Positions 52,927-59,831 of a stretch of DNA of 59,831 nt are shown in pieces. Position 1 is the stretch's first letter; every line of letters begins with the position of its first letter. Source of the stretch: Nitrospira sp. CG24C (GTDB lineage: Bacteria > Nitrospirota > Nitrospiria > Nitrospirales > Nitrospiraceae); the NCBI GenBank assembly GCA_002869885.2, contig NEWR02000010.1, positions 1 through 59,831 on the forward strand, given 5' to 3'. The translations under genes and the position numbers were made by a program. The notes under the pieces are model-generated. The model saw only the letters and a list, made by a program, of their open reading frames with translations. It ran no database searches and was not told where the DNA came from.

Positions 52927-52962
52927 AAGGCCACCCGCCTGAGACAAGGCGAGGGCGGTCTG
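52927..52962 (-). terminator. Candidate intrinsic terminator of btuB-cobO
   Basis: On the minus strand CGCCT and AGGCG form a stem extended by G-C pairs (CCGCCC with GGGTGG) and are followed by a T-rich run (CCTTTGAATTTT). It lies about 65 bases past the cobO stop. The stem is imperfect. Confidence 0.4.
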
Positions 52963-52972
52963 GGTTCTCGGA

Positions 52973-52993
52973 TCAACCAAATGAACCAAACAA
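52973..52993. repeat. GT/CA element, copy 12, single CA arm
   Basis: Only a right-arm-like stretch is seen (ATCAACCAAATGAACCAAAC) with no matching GT-rich arm. It lies about 34 bases past the cobO stop and looks like the remnant of a full hairpin. Confidence 0.55.
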
Positions 52994-53026
52994 CAATCTT
53001 CTAACGTCGGCAAACTATTTCAGCAG

Positions 53027-53617
53027 TCAGGCGCCCTTCATGTCCCGTTGCCATAAAAACTCCGGTTCGTTCTGCTGCTTGGCCATCCAACGGGCCAAGA
53101 CAAACAATGTATCGCTGAGACGGTTCAGAAACCGTACGAGAGCCTGGTCAAGCGCCTCTTCCCGCCCCAACCGCACACACAGGCGCTCAGCCCGCCGGCA
53201 GATCGTTCTGGCCTGGTGTAATAAGCTGGAAATCTTTCCACCCCCAGGGAGAATAAACTCTTTCAGTGGCGGCAAGTCTTTCTGGCAGCTATCAATGAGT
53301 TTTTCCAACCTGGTTATATCCCCTGCTGTAACCGTTGGCATATTCTTGAACGTCTGCCCCGGCGCCGTGGCCAGCAGCCCGCCAACATCGAACAGTTTAT
53401 TCTGCACCCAGCGAAGTTCCTCTTCCAATCGATCGGCAGACGGATGACTCCCGACCGACTCAGCATTAAATGCTCTGACGACCCCGATCGTCGAGTTGAG
53501 TTCGTCCACGTCCCCATAGGCCTCCACCCGCAAGCTATCCTTCCATACTTGTTGCCCACCGGCCAAGCGGGTTTTCCCCTTGTCACCGGTTCTGGTATAG
53601 ACCTTCGTGATACGCAT
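53027..53617 (-). CDS. cobO: ATP:cob(I)alamin adenosyltransferase, PduO type
   Basis: This enzyme transfers the adenosyl group of ATP to cob(I)alamin to give adenosylcobalamin. The 196-residue protein matches the PduO-type fold: RITKVYTRTGDKGKTRLAGG at the N-terminus binds ATP, followed by VEAYGDVDELNSTIG and the C-terminal ARTICRRAERLCVRL and LNRLSDTLFVLARWM. The symbol cobO is used loosely, since this family is unrelated in sequence to CobA/CobO. AAGGAGAAGG precedes ATG 53617. It starts 20 bases after btuB, so both are probably under the btuB riboswitch. Confidence 0.92.
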   Translation of the reverse strand: MRITKVYTRTGDKGKTRLAGGQQVWKDSLRVEAYGDVDELNSTIGVVRAFNAESVGSHPSADRLEEELRWVQNKLFDVGGLLATAPGQTFKNMPTVTAGDITRLEKLIDSCQKDLPPLKEFILPGGGKISSLLHQARTICRRAERLCVRLGREEALDQALVRFLNRLSDTLFVLARWMAKQQNEPEFLWQRDMKGA

Positions 53618-53637
53618 CAACCTTCTCCTTATAAACT

Positions 53638-55779
53638 TTACAACCCTTCAAACCGATAGCTGAGTCCCCCATACACAGCGATGCCTGGGGCAGGGATGAC
53701 AAATCGTTCGACATTGCCACCACCTGTCAGGTTATTAGCCGCAATGATACCCGAAGTAGAATAACCTTGATCCAGAATGTTGTTCAGCATGAGAAATCCG
53801 TTTAGCCTTCCACCTGGTACTGCGCGTTCATAGGCCACCCTTGCATTCAATACAAAGTACCCAGGCAACCTCGGCTGAATGTTCTGCTCATCATTGATAA
53901 AAAACTGCGTACTCAGGTACAGCCCCGTCAGGGATATTGTCCAACCCGAATCAGGATGATAGTTTCCCGTCACTCCCAGCCGATGCTTTGGAACCAAGGG
54001 AAAGCTACTGCCCTTCTGTACCTGCTGGACATAGGGTGTTCCACCGAATGAGTCGAAGAAAAAAGGATTCAGTGTGAGAGGGCTCTCAATGGTTGCCTGC
54101 GTGTAAGTATAGTTAACGGTCATATCGAAGTATTGGCTATATCGGGCCTTTAATGTTGATTCTACCCCTTGACGACGCGAACGATCGATATTCTGGTTGC
54201 TTGCGAATGTGCTGTTTCCACAAGTAAAGCGGTCGCCACACACGTTCAATATTTCATCGGTTACGTCTGATCGGTAGATTGCCACTGACGCCTCACCCCA
54301 GGTTCCGAGGCCGGATTTGATTCCCAACTCGTAGTTTCTTGAGTGGACTGGTTTCAGGTTTGAGTTTGAACCAAACTGACCCAATGCAAACAACTCATTG
54401 AATGTCGGCACCCGAAATCCTTCGCCGTAATTAAAGTACACACTACTTTGGGGGGTGACAAGGAAGGTCAAACCGACACGCGGAGTCACACGACTGAATC
54501 GCTTATCTCCGCTGTTGGCCGGGTTGTTATTGTCCACAAAGTTGATCTGGTCATGGTCATACCGAACACCGGGCGTCATGATGAAGACAGACGCAAGGTT
54601 CAGCGTATCCTGAACATACAAACCCAGAGCATCTTCATCTGTCGAACCCAGGCCGGTTGACACAAAGGTTCCAGCCTGTGAACGCCGTCGATTGCCAAAG
54701 TCATTTCGAGTGAATTCACCTCCAAAAACCAACGTGTTCCGGTGACCAAAAAATTCGGCATCCTGCTTGATCTGGACAGCCCCCCCTTTTGACTCCGTGA
54801 GTGTAAGGTTCGTCGAACTCGGGAGGTCGCCACCTGGAAAGAACGGTTGACTGTTTGTAAACTGGTCCTGATCAAGCCGGCGGTAAAAGCCATTCAGATT
54901 GAGCGAAAAACCAAACGGCAGTGCTTGACGCCCCGTCAAACGCACGACGTTCGTTTCACTAGCAAAAAAATCGCCGGGGGTAAAATTGCGCTTTGGGTCG
55001 ATGGCCGCCTCGCTGATCGGAAGGGAGCCAGCCTGAAGGAGCCGATCCTTCACATAGGTATACGAGAGTGTGAAATCCGTGTCCTCGGTCGGGCGATACC
55101 CCAGCTTGCCGAAAAACCGAGAGATGCGGGCAGCAGACTCATCTCGATACCCACTCTCCGTTTCTCTCCCAAAATTTGCTTGATAGTCAAATTTCCCGAT
55201 TGGTCCACTGGCATTGACTGTATATCGTTCTCGATGAAAACTCCCGAAGAGTGTTTCACCGGAAGCCTGATGTTTCTCAGTTCCACGTTTCGTAATAATG
55301 TTGATCACCCCGCCCAAAGCATTTTTTCCATAAATCGCAGACGCTCCAGGAATGATTTCGATGCGGTCAATCGTGTCGTAGGGGATCAAGTCAAAGTTCA
55401 CCGTATTAAAATCTGGTTCATTCATGCGCATCCCATCAACAAATACCGTCGTAGAGGGAACCGGTTGTCCATTAAACCCACGCAGATCAATCGTTTGTTG
55501 AAAGGCATTGCCTACACCGTCGTACATCACAATGCCGGTCGCCCACTGTATGGCTTCTTGTACCGACTTTGCGCCGCTCTTACGAATATCCTCTGCTGTG
55601 ATGACTGTCACTTTTGATGGAAGCGTTCTGGCATCGACCGGAGCATCAGGCAAGCGTGTACTGGAGACGACGACTTCTCGCGTCTCGATCGCATCCTCTG
55701 CATGGGCATGGGTGGCGGAAACAACGAGGCAGGATAACAACACAACAGAAACAGAGAAACCAGTTACAAGTATACGCAC
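53638..55779 (-). CDS. btuB: TonB-dependent cobalamin receptor BtuB
   Basis: This is an outer-membrane receptor that takes up cobalamin with energy from TonB. The 713-residue protein has a signal peptide (LVTGFSVSVVLLSCLVVSAT), the plug domain (PSKVTVITAEDIRKSGAKSV, SAIYGKNALGGVINIITKRG) and a beta-barrel to the C-terminus (GIAVYGGLSYRFEGL). A TonB-box-like EVVVSS occurs near residue 34. BtuB is chosen over other TonB receptors because of the cobalamin riboswitch upstream and cobO downstream. The start is GTG 55779 with GGGAGG five bases upstream. Confidence 0.92.
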   Translation of the reverse strand: MRILVTGFSVSVVLLSCLVVSATHAHAEDAIETREVVVSSTRLPDAPVDARTLPSKVTVITAEDIRKSGAKSVQEAIQWATGIVMYDGVGNAFQQTIDLRGFNGQPVPSTTVFVDGMRMNEPDFNTVNFDLIPYDTIDRIEIIPGASAIYGKNALGGVINIITKRGTEKHQASGETLFGSFHRERYTVNASGPIGKFDYQANFGRETESGYRDESAARISRFFGKLGYRPTEDTDFTLSYTYVKDRLLQAGSLPISEAAIDPKRNFTPGDFFASETNVVRLTGRQALPFGFSLNLNGFYRRLDQDQFTNSQPFFPGGDLPSSTNLTLTESKGGAVQIKQDAEFFGHRNTLVFGGEFTRNDFGNRRRSQAGTFVSTGLGSTDEDALGLYVQDTLNLASVFIMTPGVRYDHDQINFVDNNNPANSGDKRFSRVTPRVGLTFLVTPQSSVYFNYGEGFRVPTFNELFALGQFGSNSNLKPVHSRNYELGIKSGLGTWGEASVAIYRSDVTDEILNVCGDRFTCGNSTFASNQNIDRSRRQGVESTLKARYSQYFDMTVNYTYTQATIESPLTLNPFFFDSFGGTPYVQQVQKGSSFPLVPKHRLGVTGNYHPDSGWTISLTGLYLSTQFFINDEQNIQPRLPGYFVLNARVAYERAVPGGRLNGFLMLNNILDQGYSTSGIIAANNLTGGGNVERFVIPAPGIAVYGGLSYRFEGL

Positions 55780-55787
55780 AGAGACCT

Positions 55788-55804
55788 CCCTTAGACTCGA
55801 AGGG
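55788..55804 (-). promoter_or_regulatory. Shine-Dalgarno-sequestering hairpin of btuB
   Basis: On the minus strand CCCTT and AAGGG form a five-pair stem around CGAGTCT; the 3' strand includes half of the GGGAGG Shine-Dalgarno of btuB. It lies between the riboswitch B12 box and the GTG. This fits translational control, in which the aptamer state decides whether the hairpin forms. Confidence 0.6.
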
Positions 55805-55822
55805 TCCAGTCGAAATGCCCGT

Positions 55823-56040
55823 TGGATGGGTCTCCTGACTTGCGGCTCGTCGCTTCCCTGCGCCTTCCCATCTAAGACGTGAATCGTGTATCGTTATGCG
55901 TTAAACGTGAAGATTTCTTCCTGCGTTTAACGGTTCACGAATAACGTTTAACGTCCCAGAACAGTGGCATTCGTGCAGAGTCACTCCCCGCTTACAGTGG
56001 CGGTACCGTGATGGATTTGCACCATCTTCCCCGTCTCTAA
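55823..56040 (-). promoter_or_regulatory. Cobalamin riboswitch of btuB-cobO
   Basis: The minus strand shows GATGGTGCAAATCCATCACG, GCCACTGTAAGCGGGGAG, GAATGCCACTG, GATGGGAAGGCGC and the B12 box CAAGTCAGGAGACC, in the class order. It precedes btuB by about 45 bases. A peripheral arm at 55873-55955 is expanded by a low-complexity hairpin (GTTAAACG/CGTTTAAC). The 5' boundary is uncertain. Confidence 0.92.
55873..55955. repeat. TTAACG-word hairpin inside the btuB riboswitch arm
   Basis: On the plus strand GTGAATCGTGTATCGTTATG, CGTTAAACGTG, then GCGTTTAACGGTTCACGAAT and AACGTTTAACG. The words pair with each other in antiparallel fashion. The copy at 59673-59753 in the second riboswitch is very similar. 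Confidence 0.8.
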
Positions 56041-56132
56041 CGGTATGTTGACTCGAACGACCTATCTCCCAGGTTAAACAGTACCCCCTTGAAACAACGG
56101 GCGGTCTGGGTACGAAACCTCACCCGCAATAA

Positions 56133-56254
56133 CAGGATGCTGAAAAAGTCCGCCAGCGGCGTTCTCGCATCGCTCAGAGGCTCAACGTACTGAAGCGTAC
56201 GCCTCGCCTCTTCGCTCGCTGCGGTCTTGCTGAACGGCCTTTTTGAGCATCCTG
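56133..56254. mobile_element. 122-bp MITE-like element, inverted copy of 49068-49189
   Basis: Termini CAGGATGCTGAAAAAGTCCG and CGGCCTTTTTGAGCATCCTG. Read on the minus strand it matches the copy at 49068 at all but about five of 122 positions. It lies between the btuD stop (56342) and the btuB riboswitch. No transposase is seen. Confidence 0.9.
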
Positions 56255-56341
56255 CGCAATGTTCTCTTGTTCTCCTAGATGTACGGACCATTGAATTTCC
56301 ACCGTGCCACAATAGTTTTTTTCACAGACTCCTAATCAAAC

Positions 56342-57241
56342 TCATGACATCGCAGATACAGCACCAGCCTGATGATGACTCTGACTGGGCAAAGAGACCC
56401 GCGGCAACCCAGTATCCGGATGCGCATCGACCAACACGTGACAACCATAGACTTCGCTCAAGACCCGCGGCTGAATCACGTCCTGCGGAGGACCGATGCA
56501 GACCAGGCTGCCCTGTTTCATCACGACAATACGATCGCAGTATTGACTGGCCAAATTGATGTCGTGTGAGACGAGCAGCACCGTCATCTGCAATTGCGCA
56601 TGAACCTGCTGGAGAATCCGGCAGACATCGAGCTGATGATTGAGGTCGAGATGCGCGGTCGGCTCATCGAGCATGAGCACCCGAGGCGCCTGCGCTAAGG
56701 CACGAGCGAGCAGCACTCGTTGCCGCTCCCCTGCTGAAAGCGTCGCGATCATCCGGTTGGCCAGGTGCCTCACATCCGTCTGGGCCATCGCCTTTTCTAT
56801 AGCTGCAAGGTCTTCTTGCCTCTCCCATCCCACGAGATTCAATAGCCCCCCGCGGCGATGGGGAAACCGCCCCATCAACACCATGTCCAAGACGGAAAAG
56901 GGGAAGTCGAACGAAAGATCCTGTGGCATATAGGCCACCTGCCTGGAGATCGACTCACGCGTTAAAGATCCAAGCTCATTCCCAAACAGCTGTATACTCC
57001 CCTCTTGCGGTCGAACCAATTTCGTCAATAGCTTCAATAACGAACTTTTGCCTGACCCGTTGGGCCCAATCACACCGACAATCTCGCCCTGGCGGATGGT
57101 GAACTCCATTCCTTTGATGACCCAGGTTGAGCGGTCGCCGGACGAACGGCCCCGTAGGGAGTCATACCGGAACGACAACTGGCGCACCTCGAAGGCCGGG
57201 AGAGGAGAATCAACAGCGCTGGCCGATGCTTGTTGGCTCAT
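56342..57241 (-). CDS. btuD: Cobalamin ABC transporter ATPase
   Basis: This ATPase drives BtuCD vitamin B12 import across the inner membrane. The 299-residue protein has Walker A GVIGPNGSGKSSLLKLLTKL, the signature TLSAGERQRVLLARALAQAP, Walker B VLMLDEPTAHLDLNH, and the H-loop LLVSHDINLA. The C-terminal ~40 residues (VDAHPDTGLPRVSLPSQS) are an extension also found in related FecE/BtuD proteins. ATG 57241 overlaps the btuC stop (ATGA), so the residues further upstream in this frame are not coding. It is the third gene of btuFCD. Confidence 0.92.
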   Translation of the reverse strand: MSQQASASAVDSPLPAFEVRQLSFRYDSLRGRSSGDRSTWVIKGMEFTIRQGEIVGVIGPNGSGKSSLLKLLTKLVRPQEGSIQLFGNELGSLTRESISRQVAYMPQDLSFDFPFSVLDMVLMGRFPHRRGGLLNLVGWERQEDLAAIEKAMAQTDVRHLANRMIATLSAGERQRVLLARALAQAPRVLMLDEPTAHLDLNHQLDVCRILQQVHAQLQMTVLLVSHDINLASQYCDRIVVMKQGSLVCIGPPQDVIQPRVLSEVYGCHVLVDAHPDTGLPRVSLPSQSHHQAGAVSAMS

Positions 57242-58359
57242 GCAAAAAACCGATATTTCCTGGTCATCAGGAGATAGATAAAGAACGGCCCGCCGATCAA
57301 CGCGGTAATGACACCGACCGGAATTTCCGCCGGCGCCACGACCGTGCGCGCGACGGTATCGGCCACCATCAATAAGATGCCTCCACCTAAGGCGGAAACC
57401 GGCAACAGCAGCCGGTGATCCGCCCCGCACAGAATCCGTACGAGATGCGGGATCACCATGCCGACGAATCCGATCATGCCGCTGACCGACACGACGGCCC
57501 CCGTCAGCACGGCCGACACAAGAAACACAGTCCGTTGGACTCGAACCGAGTCAACCCCTAAAGAGCGAGCCGCATCCTCACCTATAGCAAGAAGATTCAA
57601 GGCCTGGCTTTCCCGAAGGAACAGGACAATGGCAATCAGCAAGCAGACTCCAATCCCGATCAGTATTGGAATACTCGGGGCGTTCAGTGTCCCCATCAGC
57701 CACAAGACCACCCGATAGAGCGAGGCCGGGTTCAAGATCGAAGTCACAAACATCATGAGCGCCGAACAGACGGCATTCACAATCACCCCCGCCAGCAACA
57801 GCTGGTGCATTGGTAACTGTCCTTGCGAGGCTGCAATTCCATAGACGAGGACGATCGAAAGACCTCCTCCGATGAAGGCAAACAGCGGCAACCCGAATCC
57901 GCCCACGATCGCGCCAAGCCCAAGGGCAAGCCCAATCGTTGCACCCAATGCCGCCCCGCTTGAGATGCCGAGCACGTAGGGATCGGCAAGCGGGTTGCGG
58001 ACGAGGGCTTGCAGCGCGGCCCCTGTGATCGCCAGCGACGCTCCCACGAACAGACCCATCAGGATCCGCGGGAACCGAATGTCCCAGATAATGACATTGG
58101 CCACATTCTCCGTCCCGGCCGATGAGAATGTCAGCGCAGACCAGGTCTCCGCCATGGTCAACCTATGCGCCCCGAACTGAAGGCAACCGACCATGGCCCC
58201 GCAAGTCAGAAGGATCATCACGCCCATCACCACATACCATCGACGAGCGCGCAGGGCCTGCAGCGATGCCACATCTTCATAAGTCCGCGATGGAACAGGC
58301 GTAGCCATGGCCGGTGGATCGGACAGGGTGGTTTGAGATGGAGTGGGATGGACGATCAT
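57238..58359 (-). CDS. btuC: Cobalamin ABC transporter permease
   Basis: This inner-membrane subunit of BtuCD, 373 residues, belongs to the FecCD family. A cytosolic N-terminal part of about 55 residues is followed by about ten hydrophobic segments, starting VVMGVMILLTCGAMVGCL. Family landmarks: RFPRILMGLFVGASLAITGA, NPLADPYVLGISSGAALGA, GMIGFVGMVIPHLVRIL and PAEIPVGVITALIGGPFFIY. I chose ATG 58359, which overlaps the btuF stop by ATGA. The longer N-terminus is somewhat unusual for the family. Confidence 0.93.
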   Translation of the reverse strand: MIVHPTPSQTTLSDPPAMATPVPSRTYEDVASLQALRARRWYVVMGVMILLTCGAMVGCLQFGAHRLTMAETWSALTFSSAGTENVANVIIWDIRFPRILMGLFVGASLAITGAALQALVRNPLADPYVLGISSGAALGATIGLALGLGAIVGGFGLPLFAFIGGGLSIVLVYGIAASQGQLPMHQLLLAGVIVNAVCSALMMFVTSILNPASLYRVVLWLMGTLNAPSIPILIGIGVCLLIAIVLFLRESQALNLLAIGEDAARSLGVDSVRVQRTVFLVSAVLTGAVVSVSGMIGFVGMVIPHLVRILCGADHRLLLPVSALGGGILLMVADTVARTVVAPAEIPVGVITALIGGPFFIYLLMTRKYRFFA

Positions 58360-59372
58360 GGTTTCTTCTCTTGAGACTCCTCCGAAAACGCATTGGGATG
58401 AAGAGCCTTCGCAAGGAGCTCCAGTCCCTCCACGATTCGTGGTCCTGGCCGGTCGACCAGCACACTGGGCACATGGACCAGGCGATTGTGCTTGACAGCC
58501 GACAGACTCGACCACCGCCGCCACTGCTGCTGCTCCTCCTCGGGAATACCTTCCGCCGTGCCGACTGGAAAGACAATGAGTTCCGGATCGCGGGCGAGCA
58601 CTTCCTCCAACGCAAACCGTGGGTAGGCCGTCGATGTATCCGCTGCGATATTGGCGCCGCCTGCCGCTTCGATCAGTTGGTGAATAAAACTTCCAGGCCC
58701 CACTGTTTGCAGCGGGTCTGTATTCAAAACATAGAGGACGCGCGGACGGGTCAGTGCTTGTGTGCGCTCCTTGACGGCCGCGATACGCTGTCGAATAGTT
58801 GCCGCTAACTCGTCCCCTGCCTTGCTCCGATCGAATATTCGCGCAATCGTCTGAATCTGTACGACCACATCCTCAAGCTGAGCGGCTTGCAACACGAAGA
58901 TGGGTACTTTGACACGATCGAGATGTTGAAGAAGGTCTGCTTGGATCATGTCCTGTGGGGCCAGGACCAAGTCAGGTTTGAGGGCAAGAATTTGCTCGAT
59001 GCTCGGATTCGAACCTCCCAAGCGGGTCTTGTTCTGTGCTTCAGGAGGGTAGTCGCAAAATGGCGTCACCGCGACGACCTTCTCCTCAAGACCGAGCGCA
59101 AAGAGTATCTCCGTCACATTCGGCGCCATCGAGACCACACGGCCAGGCGCCTTCGCAAGGAAGAGTTTTCTCCCCAACGAGTCCACGAAGGTCCGTGGCG
59201 TAATGTGCGCCATAAACGGCATGCCGGTGAGAATGCCCTGTTGTCGTCTCGTCATATTTGATGTCCCATCGTCAGCAAGAACAACAGCACTGTCCAGCCA
59301 TAGAAGGCACAGAAAAAATCCACATGCCCAATCTCGCCATCCAGCACGTTCAAAACGGCTTTCATTTTTCAC
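58356..59372 (-). CDS. btuF: Cobalamin-binding periplasmic protein
   Basis: BtuF delivers cobalamin to BtuCD. The product of about 338 residues has a signal-type hydrophobic segment (ACGFFLCLLWLDSAVVLA) and then a type III substrate-binding fold: RVVSMAPNVTEILFALGLEE, LKPDLVLAPQDM, TVGPGSFIHQLIEAAGGANI, and DRPGPRIVEGLELLAKALHP. GTG 59372 is the favoured start because the frame further upstream is made of TTTCACG words. The region of the riboswitch terminator lies upstream. btuF, btuC and btuD overlap by ATGA and form one transcript. Confidence 0.9.
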   Translation of the reverse strand: MKNESRFERAGWRDWACGFFLCLLWLDSAVVLADDGTSNMTRRQQGILTGMPFMAHITPRTFVDSLGRKLFLAKAPGRVVSMAPNVTEILFALGLEEKVVAVTPFCDYPPEAQNKTRLGGSNPSIEQILALKPDLVLAPQDMIQADLLQHLDRVKVPIFVLQAAQLEDVVVQIQTIARIFDRSKAGDELAATIRQRIAAVKERTQALTRPRVLYVLNTDPLQTVGPGSFIHQLIEAAGGANIAADTSTAYPRFALEEVLARDPELIVFPVGTAEGIPEEEQQQWRRWSSLSAVKHNRLVHVPSVLVDRPGPRIVEGLELLAKALHPNAFSEESQEKKP

Positions 59373-59617
59373 CCGCCCAACCCCGGCGCGCCAAGACGCG
59401 CCGCTCCACGGCAAGGCCGCAGATCCGAGGCCGACCCTCGTTTCACGTTTCACGTTTCACGCCTCACAGTCCTTGAGAGCGAAGCGAGAACGAAGCTGGA
59501 AGCCATTTTGAACGTGCTGAAAATAAAAAATCCCCAAGGCCTGGAAGACCCTGAGGATTGCACCCGCAACTCATCCTCGCCAATTCCCCAGCCCACGAGG
59601 GAACGTCGGTCAACTCT
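59373..59617. other. btuFCD leader with TTTCACG tandem words
   Basis: Between riboswitch and btuF lie three near-tandem TTTCACG words (59444-59462) and the intrinsic terminator (59519-59559). No gene is supported, although a short open frame starts in the B12 box. Confidence 0.55.
59519..59559 (-). terminator. Riboswitch-controlled intrinsic terminator of btuFCD
   Basis: On the minus strand AATCCTCAGG pairs with CCTTGGGGATT across GTCTTCCAGG, followed at once by TTTTTTATTTT. It lies between the cobalamin riboswitch and btuF, so transcription attenuation is the likely mechanism. Confidence 0.8.
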
Positions 59618-59831
59618 CCAGGCAGGTCTTCTGGCTCATGGTTCACCCTACTCCCCGTGCCTTCCCATCTGGAGACGTGAATCGTAAATCGTTATTCGTT
59701 AATCGAGGAGATCTACTCTTGCGATTAACGGTTTACGAATAACGTTTAACGTCCCTAAGACAGTGGCATTCACGGGTTTCGTCCCCATTTACAGCGGCGG
59801 GACCGCGAGGGACTTGCACCCTCTTCCCTTA
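59618..59831 (-). promoter_or_regulatory. Cobalamin riboswitch of btuFCD (5' end beyond the window)
   Basis: The minus strand shows AAGGGAAGAGGGTGCAAGTC, GCCGCTGTAAATGGGGACG, GAATGCCACTG, GATGGGAAGGCACGGG and the B12 box GAGCCAGAAGACCTGCC, in the class order. The 5' start of the aptamer is probably cut off by the window edge. A peripheral arm (59673-59753) has a low-complexity hairpin nearly the same as in the btuB riboswitch. Confidence 0.9.
59673..59753. repeat. TTAACG-word hairpin inside the btuFCD riboswitch arm
   Basis: On the plus strand ACGTGAATCGTAAATCGTTA, TTCGTTAATCG, then GCGATTAACGGTTTACGAAT and AACGTTTAACG. Near-match to 55873-55955, including substitutions on both sides of the stem (AAACG/CGTTT there, AATCG/CGATT here) that keep pairing. 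Confidence 0.8.

Larger units (their letters stand above)
52574..53026. other. Intergenic region between the chemosensory and cobalamin operons
   Basis: No gene is supported. It should hold the promoter of the chemosensory operon (toward 52573), a candidate terminator of btuB-cobO (52927-52962), and a single GT/CA arm (52973-52993). A GAGATTCGAACGATGC stretch near 52790 looks a little like a tRNA T-arm but has no matching fold. Confidence 0.5.

Noticed and set aside
57242..57430. Longer N-terminus for btuD
   Set aside because: It would overlap btuC and encode residues unlike any ABC ATPase; ATG 57241 is the coupled start.
58360..58524. Longer N-terminus for btuC
   Set aside because: It would overlap btuF by over 160 bases; the ATGA overlap start fits the operon and the family.
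59464..59646. Small open frame of 60 codons in the btuFCD leader
   Set aside because: It runs through the B12 box and the terminator and has no protein-like features.

Overview
The window is GC-rich bacterial chromosome from a Gram-negative (LPS- and TonB-bearing) organism. The gene set and the overall look, including many intergenic hairpins, fit a Nitrospira-type member of the Nitrospirota. That assignment is inferred from protein style, since no rRNA or tRNA gene is visible. Most of the window is ordinary housekeeping, but the spaces between genes are unusually full of palindromic repeat elements.

Layout. 1-356: 5' end of an APC-type permease (minus strand). 833-5372: dnaE and accA. 5614-8277: PAS hybrid histidine kinase. 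8337-13761: flavoprotein, small proteins, galE, a DUF3422-like membrane protein and an orphan groES. 13791-16386: a 2.6-kb segment bounded by 36-bp direct repeats, with an Abi-like DUF4393 gene and a frameshifted DUF3644 gene, read as a defence-type island. 16800-27066: prfC, a secreted BACON-repeat protein and three helicases (SSL2-like, DeaD-like, HrpB). 27163-31324: MoaD/ThiS-like protein, a 5'-truncated glycolate/lactate oxidase and a 2-hydroxyacid dehydrogenase. 31427-34262: TPR protein and cold-shock protein. 34574-39719: envelope block lptF-lptG-fabF-acp-lpxD. 39833-40360: small membrane protein.

41079-52373 is one chemosensory operon on the minus strand. In transcription order it encodes a periplasmic CxxCH haem sensor, CheW, MCP, CheA with two HPt domains, two further CheW proteins, a receiver with a long coiled coil, an HPt-like protein and an HD-GYP protein. 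No cheR, cheB or flagellar gene is present, so an output through c-di-GMP or another alternative function is more likely than swimming control.

53027-59831 is a cobalamin region: btuB-cobO behind one cobalamin riboswitch and btuF-btuC-btuD behind a second. The first has a hairpin burying the btuB Shine-Dalgarno (translational control). The second is followed by an intrinsic terminator (transcriptional control). Both carry nearly the same low-complexity hairpin in a peripheral arm.

Repeats. (i) Twelve GT-rich/CA-rich hairpins, most of them touching a stop codon. (ii) Six hairpins with a conserved ~50-nt core and copy-specific but self-complementary outer arms. (iii) Hairpins built from other short words such as AATGGT or AAGGTTAAGG. 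(iv) MITE-like elements: two 122-bp copies about 96% alike, a relative at 24388 and an unrelated 182-bp element fused to the 5' end of the haem-sensor gene. Classes (i) and (ii) are the strongest candidates here for something not previously described.
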